Positions 1-9,575 of a stretch of 64,000 bases of DNA are shown piece after piece (the first letter of the stretch is position 1; every line of letters starts with the position of its first letter). Made by a program: the position numbers and the translations under genes. Where the stretch lies: positions 62,001 through 126,000 of the forward strand of contig JBLHRR010000002.1 in assembly GCA_047626155.1 (NCBI GenBank). Direction: 5' to 3'. The DNA is from CALGLS01 sp047626155. GTDB lineage: Bacteria > Bacteroidota > Bacteroidia > Chitinophagales > Saprospiraceae. Under the pieces are notes generated by a model. It searched no databases. It had not been told where the DNA came from and saw nothing but the letters and a program-made list of their open reading frames with translations.

Positions 1-545
1 CTACGAAATGGGCAGAGTTACTTCGCTTAGATGACAGCTATATCTTGGATTTGAAATACGCCACGGAAGATAACTTTGTAAAGGAACAACTCTATGAATG
101 TCCTCGCTGTTTTTTGCGTCCTGTAGCGGCGGCCGCATTGCAGAAAATTCATGACTCATTTAAAGCAAAAGGGTTTCACATTAAATTACTAGATTGCTAT
201 CGTCCAGCTCGGGTGCAGCAACGACTTTGGGATAAAGTACCTAATGCCTCCTACGTCACCCCTCCTTGGAAGGGCTCTATGCACAACCGAGGCCTGGCTG
301 TAGATTTAACTCTGGTAGATGAAAATGGAACGGAGCTTAATATGGGAACGGCCTATGATTTTTTTGGCCGAAAGGCACATCATACACATACCGACTTGCC
401 CAAGAAGGTGCTGGAAAATCGAAAGCTATTAAAAACAACGATGGAGAAATTTGGATTCAAATCCATCAGAACAGAGTGGTGGCATTATTCCTATGTCGGC
501 AAGCGATTTGAGATTGATGATATGGAGTGGGAATGTGATCATTAA
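1..545 (+). CDS. D-alanyl-D-alanine dipeptidase (VanX/DdpX family), 5' end outside window
   Basis: Zinc dipeptidase that splits D-Ala-D-Ala, a product of peptidoglycan turnover. The reading frame is open to the left window edge, so the N-terminus is missing; a TTG at 45 is only an internal codon, because in-frame residues upstream (ELLRLDDSYILDLKYA) already look like this family. Seen: the zinc motif SMHNRGLAVD (SxHxxGxAxD) and the catalytic/metal EWWHYSY (ExxH) near the C-terminus, in the usual order. In this family the protein is periplasmic or cytoplasmic; the signal peptide, if any, is outside the window. The gene stands alone before a 200-base gap. This is a housekeeping cell-wall homologue; no van resistance genes are next to it. 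Confidence 0.9.
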   Translation, partial: TKWAELLRLDDSYILDLKYATEDNFVKEQLYECPRCFLRPVAAAALQKIHDSFKAKGFHIKLLDCYRPARVQQRLWDKVPNASYVTPPWKGSMHNRGLAVDLTLVDENGTELNMGTAYDFFGRKAHHTHTDLPKKVLENRKLLKTTMEKFGFKSIRTEWWHYSYVGKRFEIDDMEWECDH

Positions 546-747
546 GTGGTGGGAATGAATATATAGAGAGTGTAATAGTTTTGTATGATAACTAAAGGAC
601 CGATCGAAACAATACATTCAATTCTACCGTTACGTATGAGATGTTTTGTTATTTTTGTGAAAATAGCATAACAGACCTTTATAAATAATTCGATTTGTTT
701 GTGGAGCTAAAATACAAACAATAATTACAAACCGATAACAAGATAAA

Positions 748-1719
748 ATGCAAAATACAGCGTACAAATCAGATGTTGAGGCGGTAGACGCACTGGCGAA
801 AGCTTATAAAGACCTCTCTAAAGAAATTGGAAAAGTGATTATTGGGCAGGAGGAAGTAGTGAAGACCGTTATCATTTCTCTATTTAGTAATGGCCACAGT
901 TTGTTAGTGGGTGTGCCGGGTCTGGCGAAGACTTTATTAGTAAGTACCATTTCAGAAGTGTTGGATTTGGAGTTTAAGCGAATTCAGTTTACACCGGATT
1001 TGATGCCTTCAGATATCACGGGTTCAGAGATCCTGGGAGATGATCGGAAGTTTCAATTCATGAAAGGACCATTGTTCTCTAACATTGTACTAGCGGATGA
1101 GATCAACCGTACGCCTCCTAAGACGCAGGCTGCACTACTGGAAGCGATGCAGGAACGCTGTGTAACAGTGAGTGGGGTGACGCATAAGTTGCCAGCGCCA
1201 TTTTTCGTGTTGGCTACACAAAACCCGATTGAGCAGGAAGGAACCTATCCATTGCCGGAGGCGCAGTTGGACCGTTTTATGTTCAACATTCCATTGGACT
1301 ACCCTTCTTACGAAGAAGAAATTTCTGTTGTGAAAGCGACGACGTCTAATGATAAATATAAGCTCAACAATATAGTTACAGGCGAACAAATTATGTTCTT
1401 CCAGCAACTGATTCGTAAAATTCCGATTTCTGATAATGTATTGGAATACGCGGTTTCCTTGGCAACTAAAACAAGACCGGGTACTCCTCGCGCTACAGAA
1501 ATGGTGAATAACTACATCAGTTGGGGGGCAGGACCACGTGCTTCTCAGTACCTAGTGTTGGGTGCGAAATGCCATGCTGCGATTAGCGGAAAATATTCTC
1601 CGGATATTGAAGATGTGCAAGCTATTGCAAATTACGTGTTACGTCACCGTATTGTTAGAAATTATAAAGCTGAGGCAGAAGGAATTACAGAAGAGAAGGT
1701 GATTGAGAGTTTGTTCTAG
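748..1719 (+). CDS. MoxR-family AAA+ ATPase
   Basis: Chaperone-like AAA+ ATPase of 323 residues, the usual size for the family. Walker A is GVPGLAKT at residues 55-62, Walker B is VLADE around 114-118, followed by the MoxR signature around PPKTQAALLEAMQE and the lid domain in the last ~80 residues. MoxR proteins remodel or insert metal cofactors into partner proteins, often VWA-domain proteins, and in Bacteroidota usually start an operon with a DUF58 protein and VWA membrane proteins (BatA/BatB). Here those partners are absent: a strong terminator follows the stop, so the gene is monocistronic. ATG start at 748, 28 bases after an AT-rich leader. The client is unknown. Confidence 0.92.
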   Translation: MQNTAYKSDVEAVDALAKAYKDLSKEIGKVIIGQEEVVKTVIISLFSNGHSLLVGVPGLAKTLLVSTISEVLDLEFKRIQFTPDLMPSDITGSEILGDDRKFQFMKGPLFSNIVLADEINRTPPKTQAALLEAMQERCVTVSGVTHKLPAPFFVLATQNPIEQEGTYPLPEAQLDRFMFNIPLDYPSYEEEISVVKATTSNDKYKLNNIVTGEQIMFFQQLIRKIPISDNVLEYAVSLATKTRPGTPRATEMVNNYISWGAGPRASQYLVLGAKCHAAISGKYSPDIEDVQAIANYVLRHRIVRNYKAEAEGITEEKVIESLF

Positions 1720-2050
1720 AGAGGTAATGCTGGATAGATTAGAAAAATAAATAATGACATTTTAAAAAAGCCTGGTGAAATTTCGCCGGGCTTTTTATAT
1801 TTTCGATGCTAAGAAATTTTATTTGGCGGAATATAGCAGATTGGCGTTCCGCCTTTGCGGTAAAATCAACTCATTTGGAAAATGAATTCGCTTAGCACCC
1901 CTTTTTTTAACTTTGAATAAAAACAGACAAAACACCGCTCCCAAACGTTAAACAAAAATAATTTTCAATGGTCAAAGTTTTAGTGTCATACAGATTTACA
2001 ATAAAAGTTGTTTTTGTGTAAAATAGATCTACCCTTCAACGAAAAGCCTC
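1720..2050. other. Non-coding gap between moxR and DUF5686 gene
   Basis: Apart from the terminator at 1764-1796 this 331-base gap holds only AT-rich sequence. A small imperfect palindrome (GGCGGAATATAGC...GCGTTCCGCC, 1825-1849) is present. I find no clear TAnnTTTG promoter for the downstream gene and no ORF. Confidence 0.5.
1764..1796 (+). terminator. Intrinsic terminator after moxR
   Basis: Arms AAAAAGCCTGGTGAAA and TTTCGCCGGGCTTTTT pair over 16 positions with two G-U pairs, and the right arm ends in a T run. It lies 45 bases after the moxR stop. Confidence 0.8.
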
Positions 2051-4573
2051 ATGAGTCTAAATCTACGCCGCCCATTTAAACGTCCTATCCTCTTTAGTTT
2101 TCTTTTGTTCTTTTGCCATCAGGGAATCGCTCAGAACATAAGTGGCTATATTCAAAATTCAGAAAACGAACCGATTCCATACGTTAATATCTTTGTTAAC
2201 CAACTCGGGTCTGGGACGACTACCGACGAGGAAGGCTACTACTTTCTGAATATAGAACCCGGAGAGTACGAGTTCATTTTTTCCGCATTGGGCTATGAAA
2301 CAAAATCCATAGAAATAATAATAGAAACTAAACCTGTAGAGAAGAACCTATGGATGAAACCTTCTGATATAGAATTGGACCAAATCGTAGTCCGGGCTTC
2401 TAAACGTGATCCGGCTTATGCGATCATCCAAAATGCCATTGATGCAAAATCGAAATACTTAAAACAAGTAGATAGCTACCGGACTAAAATTTATATCAAA
2501 GCAACTGAAGAGATTGATAAAAAAGAGAAGAAGAAGAAAAAGGCGAAAGAGAAAAAGAAGAAACAAAAAGAAGTAGTAGACGCCAGCGCTCCGGATATGA
2601 ATCCTTTCGAGAAAGCGGAAATGGAAAAACTAAAAGCCATTGAAGGATTGAGTATGATAGAGTCAGAGGTTACACTGAATTTTCAATATCCCAAAAAATA
2701 TAAAGAAGAACGAACGGCTTACAAAGTTTATGGAACTAAAGCAGGTTTGTTTGTTCCTCGTTTTGGAGAAAGCGATTTCAATTTTTACCGAAACCTTGTA
2801 ACCATGCGGAACGTGGCAGAGGTGCCCATGATTTCGCCGCTTAGTAGAACTTCTGTTATATCCTATAAGTTTAAACTCATAGAAAGCAAAGAAGAAAACG
2901 GAATTCTCGTTCATAAAATAAAAGTAACGCCACGTAAAAAAGGAAACGCTACTTGCAAAGGATACATCTTCATCAATGAAGGGCTATGGAACATCAATCG
3001 CTTAGATTTGTCTTTTGCAAAGGGAGGCTTGAAATTTTTTGATGCCTTTCGGCTAAAGCAAGCATTTAAAATGCTGCCCGATAGTACCTGGCTACCCTTT
3101 CGGGTAGAGTTTATTTATTCCACCAAACAAGGTAAATACAAAACCTTCAAAGGGAATACGCTGATGCACTACAGCGACTATGAAAACAACTATGCCTTTC
3201 CGCCAAAATTTTTCGGCAACGAAGTTTCAGTAACGACCAGAGAAGCGTATAAAAGGGACAGTACCTATTGGAAAGCTTCTCGCCCAGAGCCACTGACGAT
3301 TAAGCAACAAAAATTGGTAGCCCATAAAGACTCGGTGTTTGCAGTTCACAATAGCAAGCCGTATAAGGATTCGATCCAAGGGCTTTATAATAAGGTAACT
3401 TTCCTGGACGTGGTTTGGGATGGACTCGGATTTCGAGATCACGTAACGAAACGAGAAATTCAGTTTGGGACAATTCAGGACTTACTAGATTTCAGTATTG
3501 TTGGAGGATTCCGCGTTGGACCTTCTATTTCTTTTTTTAAAGGCTGGGAGAATAAAAAATGGCTGTACACGAGCGCTAACATAAATATTGGCTTTAAAAA
3601 TAAAGACGCCATTGGAAGCTATTGGGGGCGATTTCGATACCATCCAAAAAGGCTGGCAGATGTATCTTTCTCTATAGGTAGAGAATTTGAAGCCATTAAC
3701 AACTATGATGCTTTTCTGAACATGCTGCGAAATTCTAATTATTATTTAAACGATTATATTGGTGCAGGACATCGGATAGAGCTGTTCAATGGATTTTATT
3801 TAAGAACTAGGTTTAGGGTGAATGACCGGCAATCGACTACCGGTTATGAAACAGATAATTTTATTGGAGATATTATAGATGACGAAGAGCCTCTTGAATT
3901 TGATCCTTATCAGGCTTTTGTTTCTAACATTAGTATTGCTTATACGCCTCAGCAAAGATTTATGTCAGAACCAGATCGTAAAGTTGTCTTAGGGTCAAAG
4001 TGGCCGACCTTCACGCTACGTCATGAAAAAGGATGGAATAAGATATTTTCTTCCGACGTCGATTATGATTTTTTAGATTTTACGATCACACAGGATTTGA
4101 TTTTTGGTGTACTGGGGAATTCCAAGTATAGGGTTCAGGCAGGGCAGTTCGTTAATACAATGGATTTGAAGTTTATTGACTTTAAACGATTTCGAGAATC
4201 TGAAAACTGGTGGTATTCCGATCCCTTACATTCCTTTCAATTGTTGGATACCTCTCTTGCTATTACTAAGTTTTTTGTAGAAGCACATCACATTCACCAC
4301 TTCAATGGCGCATTGATTAACAACATTCCATTGGTAAGAGCTTTACGTGTACACGTTGTTGTAGGTGCGGGTATGTTGTGGGTGAAAGAAAGTAAGTTAA
4401 GGCACGAAGAAGTTTTCGCAGGTTTGGAAAGAACATTTAAGTTGGGAGCTAGAAGACGATTGCGCTTGGGGGTCTATGGTGTAGTAGCCAACTCTAGTAT
4501 AAATTCACCACAAGCTGGTTACAAGTTTTCTATTGATCTCATCGATACCTGGAGCAGGAACTGGCGTTTTTAA
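2051..4573 (+). CDS. DUF5686 outer-membrane protein with carboxypeptidase-regulatory-like N-terminal domain
   Basis: An 840-residue exported protein. A signal peptide covers residues 1-28 (hydrophobic LFSFLLFF core, GIAQ at the cut site). Residues ~30-105 form the CarboxypepD_reg-like beta-sandwich (GYIQNSENEPIPYVNIFV...) that typically sits at the N-terminus of Bacteroidota TonB-type and related outer-membrane proteins. The remainder matches the DUF5686 pattern, with alternating strands at the C-terminus and a terminal aromatic residue (WSRNWRF), suggesting an outer-membrane barrel. An unusual lysine-rich stretch (KKEKKKKKAKEKKKKQK) sits around residues 157-173, between the two parts. Function is unknown. 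It is transcribed alone and converges on the acyl-CoA ligase gene. Confidence 0.85.
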   Translation: MSLNLRRPFKRPILFSFLLFFCHQGIAQNISGYIQNSENEPIPYVNIFVNQLGSGTTTDEEGYYFLNIEPGEYEFIFSALGYETKSIEIIIETKPVEKNLWMKPSDIELDQIVVRASKRDPAYAIIQNAIDAKSKYLKQVDSYRTKIYIKATEEIDKKEKKKKKAKEKKKKQKEVVDASAPDMNPFEKAEMEKLKAIEGLSMIESEVTLNFQYPKKYKEERTAYKVYGTKAGLFVPRFGESDFNFYRNLVTMRNVAEVPMISPLSRTSVISYKFKLIESKEENGILVHKIKVTPRKKGNATCKGYIFINEGLWNINRLDLSFAKGGLKFFDAFRLKQAFKMLPDSTWLPFRVEFIYSTKQGKYKTFKGNTLMHYSDYENNYAFPPKFFGNEVSVTTREAYKRDSTYWKASRPEPLTIKQQKLVAHKDSVFAVHNSKPYKDSIQGLYNKVTFLDVVWDGLGFRDHVTKREIQFGTIQDLLDFSIVGGFRVGPSISFFKGWENKKWLYTSANINIGFKNKDAIGSYWGRFRYHPKRLADVSFSIGREFEAINNYDAFLNMLRNSNYYLNDYIGAGHRIELFNGFYLRTRFRVNDRQSTTGYETDNFIGDIIDDEEPLEFDPYQAFVSNISIAYTPQQRFMSEPDRKVVLGSKWPTFTLRHEKGWNKIFSSDVDYDFLDFTITQDLIFGVLGNSKYRVQAGQFVNTMDLKFIDFKRFRESENWWYSDPLHSFQLLDTSLAITKFFVEAHHIHHFNGALINNIPLVRALRVHVVVGAGMLWVKESKLRHEEVFAGLERTFKLGARRRLRLGVYGVVANSSINSPQAGYKFSIDLIDTWSRNWRF

Positions 4574-4587
4574 CCTTTCAAGCAGTT

Positions 4588-4666
4588 GGCTTTTAGTAGC
4601 TGGCAGTTAGCTTCCCACTTTCGCGTTATAGGGGAGCTAACTGCTAGCTGCGAATAGCTAAAAGCC
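4588..4666. repeat. Long palindromic repeat (family E, copy 1) between convergent genes
   Basis: Nested hairpin: outer arms GGCTTTTAG / CTAAAAGCC and inner arms GCAGTTAGCTTCCC / GGGGAGCTAACTGC. It fills the gap between two convergent genes and ends at the TAG stop of the ligase, so it may work as a two-way terminator. The GCAGTTAGCTTCCnACT core recurs at 19101-19119. Confidence 0.7.
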
Positions 4667-6486
4667 TAGCTATAAATTCCATCAATCACAGAACCATACT
4701 TGTCCAAAATAACCCGTCGCTTTAACTTCATCGTTGGGGTCAACTCTGCTGCGCTTCCATCTGTCTTTGAAGCCTCCCAAGATTGATCGAGTAAAACGAA
4801 TTTTTTGATCTGCTCGATGTGACTAAAGTTAGGATTGTATTTGTCCAGCACTTCCTGATAGTGCGCAATGACCTTGGGATCATTAATGGCTTCAGATAGA
4901 GAGTTCCAATATACTCCACAGCCACTACACCAATCTTTCAGTGCTTCCTCAGCGGGTACGATCAAGGCAGAAACAAATTTTCGTTTATCGCCGACTACCA
5001 TCATTTGTTCGATGAGAAAATCTTCTTTGAATTTATTTTCAATTGGGGCTGGAGCCACATATTTTCCACCAGAAGTTTTGAGTAACTCTTTTTTACGATC
5101 TGTTATTTTTAGAAATTGGTTTCCGTTCTTATCCTTTACAAAAGTACCGATGTCACCCGTGCAGAACCATCGCTCGCCATCAATTTCTCTCATCACTTTA
5201 GCAGTCTCTTCCGGTTTTTTGTAATAGCCCATCATGATGTTTGGTCCTTTGGCAAGGATCTCCCCTTCTCCCTCGCGGTATTCTCCTTCACTGCTGTCTA
5301 TGCGAATACTTACATCAGGGAGGTTTGGGCCAACAGTAGTCAACATGGCCTGACCAGGTCCAAAACCATTGATGGTTAAGCCAGGGCTCGTTTCTGTCAA
5401 ACCATACCCTTCTCTGATAGGTACGCCGGCAGCAGAGAAAACCTGAGCCATTTTCACAGGACAAGGAGCGGCTCCGGTAAGAATGCCTTGTACATTTCCG
5501 CCAAGTGCTTCTCGCCATTTACTGAAGATCAGTTTATCTGCAATTTTTACTTTGATGGCACTCAGTCCAGAATATTTTTTATCGTATTCATAATCTTCAG
5601 TCAGCCTTAAAGCCCAGAAGAATAAACTCTTTTTTGCCCCAGTTAAGCCTAGTCCTTTGTTGTATATTTTTTCATAAACCTTTTCTAACAATCTGGGCAC
5701 GGTCGTGAAGAAATGAGGTTTGATCGCTGCCAAATCGCCATCAGGGCCTCCGAGATTGTTCGGACAGGAGTATACAATGTTGATTCCATTGTACATGTTG
5801 GAATAGGAAGCGGTTCTTTCGAAAATGTGGCAAAGCGGGAGAAAGCTGAGCGCAGTATCTCCTTCAGAAACAGGTAACAACGCCTTTACATTTTCGGCAT
5901 TACTTACGATGTTGTTATGGCTGAGCATGACGCCTTTGGGTTTTCCTGTTGTTCCAGAGGTGTAAATGATGGTGGCTAATTCTTCTGGTTTGATCCCTGC
6001 CATGATCTCTTTCACCTCCTCTTCTCTTCCCTTTCGGAAAATATCCTTCCAGTATTTTCTACCTTCCTGTTTGTCGAAAGTGTAAATGTCTAACAAAGAG
6101 GTTACGTCTTTTTGGGCTGCAGCAACTTTGTCATAAAGATCATCTTTCCCAAGGAAGCAATATTTGATTTCCGCCTCGTTGAAAATGTATTCGTATTCAG
6201 ATGGGCTGATGGTGGGATATACCGGTACATTGATGGCACCTATTTGTTCTAATCCAATGTCCATGATGCTCCATTCGACTCGGTTGACGTAAGCAGCGAG
6301 GGCTATTTTGTCACCGGGCTTCACTCCCATTTCTAAAAGCCCACAGCTCACCTGCATGGCCATATCTATAATTTCATCGGTACTATAATATACCCATTTT
6401 CCATTTTCCTTTTGTCCAAATGATTTTTGTTGAGGGAAGTTCTCCTTTTGGAAATAGATGAAGTCGAATAGTCTGCTTACTTTCAT
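4666..6486 (-). CDS. Long-chain acyl-CoA synthetase (AMP-binding)
   Basis: A 606-residue AMP-forming ligase that activates fatty acids to acyl-CoA, FadD/ACSL type. Motifs seen in order: P-loop YTSGTTGKPKGV at ~175-186, substrate/adenine motif EGYGLTETSP at ~359-368, the CTGDIG aspartate, and the hinge KITDRKKELLKTSGGKYVAP before the small C-terminal domain. Length and the long C-terminal tail fit the membrane-associated FACL/FAA1-like group common in Bacteroidota. The next gene upstream on the same strand (6613-8396) is a paralogue that is now broken, so this is the intact member of a tandem duplication. Exact chain-length preference cannot be read from sequence. Confidence 0.9.
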   Translation of the reverse strand: MKVSRLFDFIYFQKENFPQQKSFGQKENGKWVYYSTDEIIDMAMQVSCGLLEMGVKPGDKIALAAYVNRVEWSIMDIGLEQIGAINVPVYPTISPSEYEYIFNEAEIKYCFLGKDDLYDKVAAAQKDVTSLLDIYTFDKQEGRKYWKDIFRKGREEEVKEIMAGIKPEELATIIYTSGTTGKPKGVMLSHNNIVSNAENVKALLPVSEGDTALSFLPLCHIFERTASYSNMYNGINIVYSCPNNLGGPDGDLAAIKPHFFTTVPRLLEKVYEKIYNKGLGLTGAKKSLFFWALRLTEDYEYDKKYSGLSAIKVKIADKLIFSKWREALGGNVQGILTGAAPCPVKMAQVFSAAGVPIREGYGLTETSPGLTINGFGPGQAMLTTVGPNLPDVSIRIDSSEGEYREGEGEILAKGPNIMMGYYKKPEETAKVMREIDGERWFCTGDIGTFVKDKNGNQFLKITDRKKELLKTSGGKYVAPAPIENKFKEDFLIEQMMVVGDKRKFVSALIVPAEEALKDWCSGCGVYWNSLSEAINDPKVIAHYQEVLDKYNPNFSHIEQIKKFVLLDQSWEASKTDGSAAELTPTMKLKRRVILDKYGSVIDGIYS

Positions 6487-6565
6487 GATACGCGTTTTTT
6501 ATATAATACTGAATACTCTTTAATGGAAACAAAAAATAAACTTAAAAAGTTGAGTGTATAGTGCT

Positions 6566-6603
6566 CCAAACCAGCCTGTTCCGGTCAGGCGATTTATTTT
6601 TTG
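6566..6603 (+). repeat. Short hairpin with T-run (family C, copy 1)
   Basis: GCCTGTTCCGGTCAGGC hairpin followed by GATTTATTTTTTG on the plus strand, in the gap between the two ligase genes. A similar sequence (ACCCGTTCCAGTCGGACGGGT plus T run) occurs at 26627-26655. The T run faces plus, although both flanking genes are minus. Confidence 0.45.
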
Positions 6604-6612
6604 TGTCATGAT

Positions 6613-8396
6613 TTAGAGGTACAAGTCCTCAATTTCTTTTTTATGTTTTTCAACAATAAAATTACGTTTTAATTTTAAGGTTGGTGTCAGCTCCCCGGAA
6701 TCGGTGCTCCAGTTCTTATGCAATAAAGTGAATTTTTTTATTTTTTCTGCATTGCTGAGCGAAGTATTTACTTCTAATATGATACTTTCGATAAATTGAA
6801 CGACTTTAGGATTGATGGCCATGAATTGCGGAGCGGTCCAGTGTACCTTGTTTTCTTTGCACCATTCTTCTAATTTCTGATAGTTTGGAACGATTAAAGC
6901 CGCTACAAAAGGTCGATGAAAACCCAGAATCATCGTATGTTCAATATTAAGGAGAGCTCGTTACTTTCTGTGCGATAAAATCAGGCACGATATATTTCCC
7001 AGTACTGGTTTTGAAAATATCTTTCTTACGACCCGTTATTTTTAAAAAGCGCTTATGTACAAAAGTGCCCACATCTCCTGTACGGAACCAGCCTTCTTTG
7101 TCTATGACCGCTGCTGTTTCCACGGGTTTTTTATAGTAACCCATCATTACGTTTGGTCCCTTTGCCAAAATTTCTCCTTCTTGGTTTTCATCAGGTAAAT
7201 CTATTTTAATACTTACTCCTGGTATTGGAATGCCAACAGTTCCAAAGGGAACACCTCTCGGATCAAAATGATTGAAGCAAAGAACTGGAGAGGTTTCCGT
7301 TAGGCCATAACCTTCTCTGACAGGAATACCTGCGGCTTCAAAAAGACGTCCTAGCTTAGGTTGTAAAACAGATGCACCCACCAAAATTCCTTCGACCCTT
7401 CCTCCTAATAAACGGCTCCATTTTTTGTAAATAAAAAGGTCAACAAAAAACAACTTTAAGCGATAAGCTAACGAAATCTGTCCATCATCCGGAAACTCTG
7501 ATCCAACGCGTAAAGCCCATTGAATGACTTTGTTTTCGCAGCCCTCCTTTTTGATGCGCCAATTGCTGCATAGAATCATACATTTTTTCGATTATTCGGG
7601 GAACAGATGAAAAATAATGAGGGCGTATATCTTTGATATTCTCTTTCAAATGCGCTACAGATTCGGCATAATGAACGGAAGCGCCTACCGCGATATAGAC
7701 ATAAGTGACTACCCGCTCAAAGACATGACTCAGGGGTAAAAAGCTGATGGTGGTTTTATCGCAATTAATAGGAATTAAAGCAATCGTTGATTTAATGTTA
7801 CTGATGATGTTTTGATGAGAAAGCATGACGCCCTTCGGTTGCCCACTGGTGCCAGAAGTGTAAATAATGGTCGCTAAATCATTCTCGGAAATGTTTTGTT
7901 TTATTTTAGCGATTTCCTGAATATGGTTTTTGTTTACTTGAGGTAAAATACTTTCCCAATGGGGGGTTCGTTCTAGTTTTTCAAATGTGTAAATGTATTG
8001 TTGTAGCGATTTGTTTTTTTGTGCAGCAAGGGATTTGTCGTACAAAAGGCTATTGTTACAAAATATTATTTTCACTTCCGCATCTTCTAAGATGTACTGA
8101 ATGTCTTCTACCGAAGCAGTTGCATGAATCGGAACAGGGATCAATCCAACTTGCTGTGCGCCAAAATCTACAAAGTTCCACCAGGGATTTCCAACTTCTG
8201 AAATAATGGCAACACTGTCTCCTTTCTTTAAACCCATATCGAGAAAAGCAGCACTTATCCGATCAATCCACGCTAAGCACTCTGTGGTGGAGAAGGAGCG
8301 CCATTTCCCTCCCTCCTTCATAGCAACAAGGGCAGTAGGCTGCGGAAAGCGGGCCATCTGATAAGAAAAGAGATCGAATATTTTGTGGGAGTCCAT
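6613..8396 (-). pseudogene. Second AMP-binding acyl-CoA synthetase, broken by two single-base insertions
   Basis: Three minus-strand reading frames (8396-7485, 7579-6947, 6933-6613) join into one ligase of about 593 residues, homologous end to end with the intact neighbour. Seen in order: YTSGTSGQPKGV, EGYGLTETSP, RTGDVG, KITGRKKDIFKTSTGKY, and the C-terminal ELTPTLKLKRN. Each junction needs removal of exactly one base: near 7540 (AAAAAGGAGGG run, giving HQKEGCENK) and near 6953 (CTCC, giving VTSSLNIEHT). After this correction the alignment to the paralogue is gap-free across both junctions. Otherwise the sequence looks well preserved, so this is either a very young pseudogene or two sequencing errors in short homopolymers. 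Start ATG at 8396. Confidence 0.8.
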
Positions 8397-8416
8397 TTAA
8401 ACGTTCTATAATAAGC

Positions 8417-8545
8417 TTAAGTAACAACGAAAAATTAAATCCCGATTTGGAAACGATTATGTAAATCAAAACGACCAAAGGGAGAGTGATTTACATAATC
8501 GTTTCCACCAAAGAAATCGGGAAATTATTTTTAGTGTAATACTAA
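8417..8545 (+). repeat. ~130-bp hairpin element (family A, full copy 1)
   Basis: MITE-like non-coding element. A perfect 20-bp inverted pair GGAAACGATTATGTAAATCA / TGATTTACATAATCGTTTCC (from 8449 to 8506) surrounds an 18-base loop; a second pair TCCCGATTT / AAATCGGGA lies outside it; ends are TTAAGTAACAACG and TGTAATACTAA, which are imperfect inverted repeats. The same element lies reversed at 12539-12669; a deleted copy is at 32374-32432 and a fragment at 54520-54555. No ORF inside. Confidence 0.85.
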
Positions 8546-8614
8546 AGATAATTAATCAGAATGAATAATTAGTAGGTCTCTGCGTGAGTAACTCCGAAGA
8601 CTTAGGGCTATATC

Positions 8615-8651
8615 AAAAAAAGCACTTCGCGAATACATCACGAAGTGCTTT
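8615..8651 (-). terminator. Intrinsic terminator after yceI
   Basis: Perfect 11-bp stem AAAGCACTTCG / CGAAGTGCTTT with an 11-base loop; read on the minus strand it is followed by a T run, about 90 bases beyond the yceI stop. Confidence 0.85.
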
Positions 8652-8739
8652 GTGTTTATTTTCAGAGACTAATAAAAGTCCGGTCAAACTCGCGTTAAAA
8701 GTGACTAATTAACCAATCACTAATTGACGAATCAACTAA

Positions 8740-9435
8740 TTATCCTTTCTTAGCCATTAAATTAATGGTCAAAGAAACTTCATCTTCGACGAAGCCATCT
8801 TTCAAATCATCAAGGATGGATTTAGACATAAACTTGATGCCCCATTCTGTACGATCAATTTTAAAAGGAAGCGATACCGCTGATAAACTGTTGCCAGCGA
8901 TCTGAACGCTAGCGGGGAAAGTGATACTCTTGGTTTGTCCTTTCAAAGTAAGGTTACCAGTAATGTTATGCGTTGCATCGCCACCTGCTGCTGCGGGTGT
9001 TACACTAGCGATTTCGAAAGTAGCAGAAGGGAATTCTTTTACATTGAAAAAGTCATCTCTTTTTTCTTCCACAGTACCTTTTAAGTGTGCTTCCAATTGT
9101 TCTTTACCAGAACCTGCTTGCAAATCAGTTACTTCCAAAGAAGTCATGTCGATCATGAACATTCCTTTCGTAATATTATTGTTGGCGGCACTGATTGTTC
9201 CTTTAGCAATATTGATGGTGCCAGAGTGTACTTTGCCAGGCTTCGCACCAGCCCAGATGATTTTACTGTTGGCCGCATCTACCATGTAGGTAGTTGCATC
9301 AGCAGTCGCAGTGTTAGTAGTCGTTTTTATTGCTTCGCCAGTTGTGGCTTTAGTACCGGGTGTTTCTTGCTTACAAGACGTAAGGCTGAACCCAAGAATC
9401 ATTAATAAACAGGTGAATTTAATTGCAGTCTTCAT
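8740..9435 (-). CDS. YceI-family lipoprotein
   Basis: A 231-residue lipoprotein. The signal peptide ends in a lipobox (SLTSC, Cys at ~21), followed by a Thr/Ala-rich linker to residue ~48, then the YceI lipocalin-like barrel: DAANSKIIWAGAKPGKVHSG at the start, EFPSATFEIASV in the middle, and GNLTLKGQTKSITFP and RTEWGIKF near the end, all typical of the family. YceI domains bind isoprenoid or fatty-acid-like molecules in the periplasm; the ligand here is unknown. The lipid anchor probably places it on the outer-membrane inner leaflet or the surface. It is monocistronic, with its own terminator and a TAGCTTTG promoter motif upstream. Confidence 0.92.
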   Translation of the reverse strand: MKTAIKFTCLLMILGFSLTSCKQETPGTKATTGEAIKTTTNTATADATTYMVDAANSKIIWAGAKPGKVHSGTINIAKGTISAANNNITKGMFMIDMTSLEVTDLQAGSGKEQLEAHLKGTVEEKRDDFFNVKEFPSATFEIASVTPAAAGGDATHNITGNLTLKGQTKSITFPASVQIAGNSLSAVSLPFKIDRTEWGIKFMSKSILDDLKDGFVEDEVSLTINLMAKKG

Positions 9436-9487
9436 GAATAGATAGAGTTTAAGGTGATGAAATAGAAAGTAGTTATTATTAACAGCA

Positions 9488-9495
9488 CAAAGCTA
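9488..9495 (-). promoter_or_regulatory. Putative -7 box upstream of yceI
   Basis: On the minus strand TAGCTTTG matches the Bacteroidota TAnnTTTG element, 52 bases before the yceI ATG. No TTTG at the -33 spacing, so this is tentative. Confidence 0.4.
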
Positions 9496-9575
9496 TCATT
9501 TATTGGAGCATCTTGGGAGTTTTCCTAAGCTGAAAATCAACTTTTAATACCTACGTGTACCTAGCTAAGGTATCT

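Noticed and set aside
1..545. Vancomycin-resistance VanX
   Set aside because: Only the dipeptidase is present; no vanH/vanA ligase genes are adjacent, so a cell-wall turnover enzyme is the simpler reading.
6947..7579. Separate genes for the pieces of the second acyl-CoA synthetase, or programmed frameshifting
   Set aside because: Pieces align as one enzyme; there is no classic slippery site with a downstream structure, and two +1 events in one gene are not a known recoding pattern in this family.
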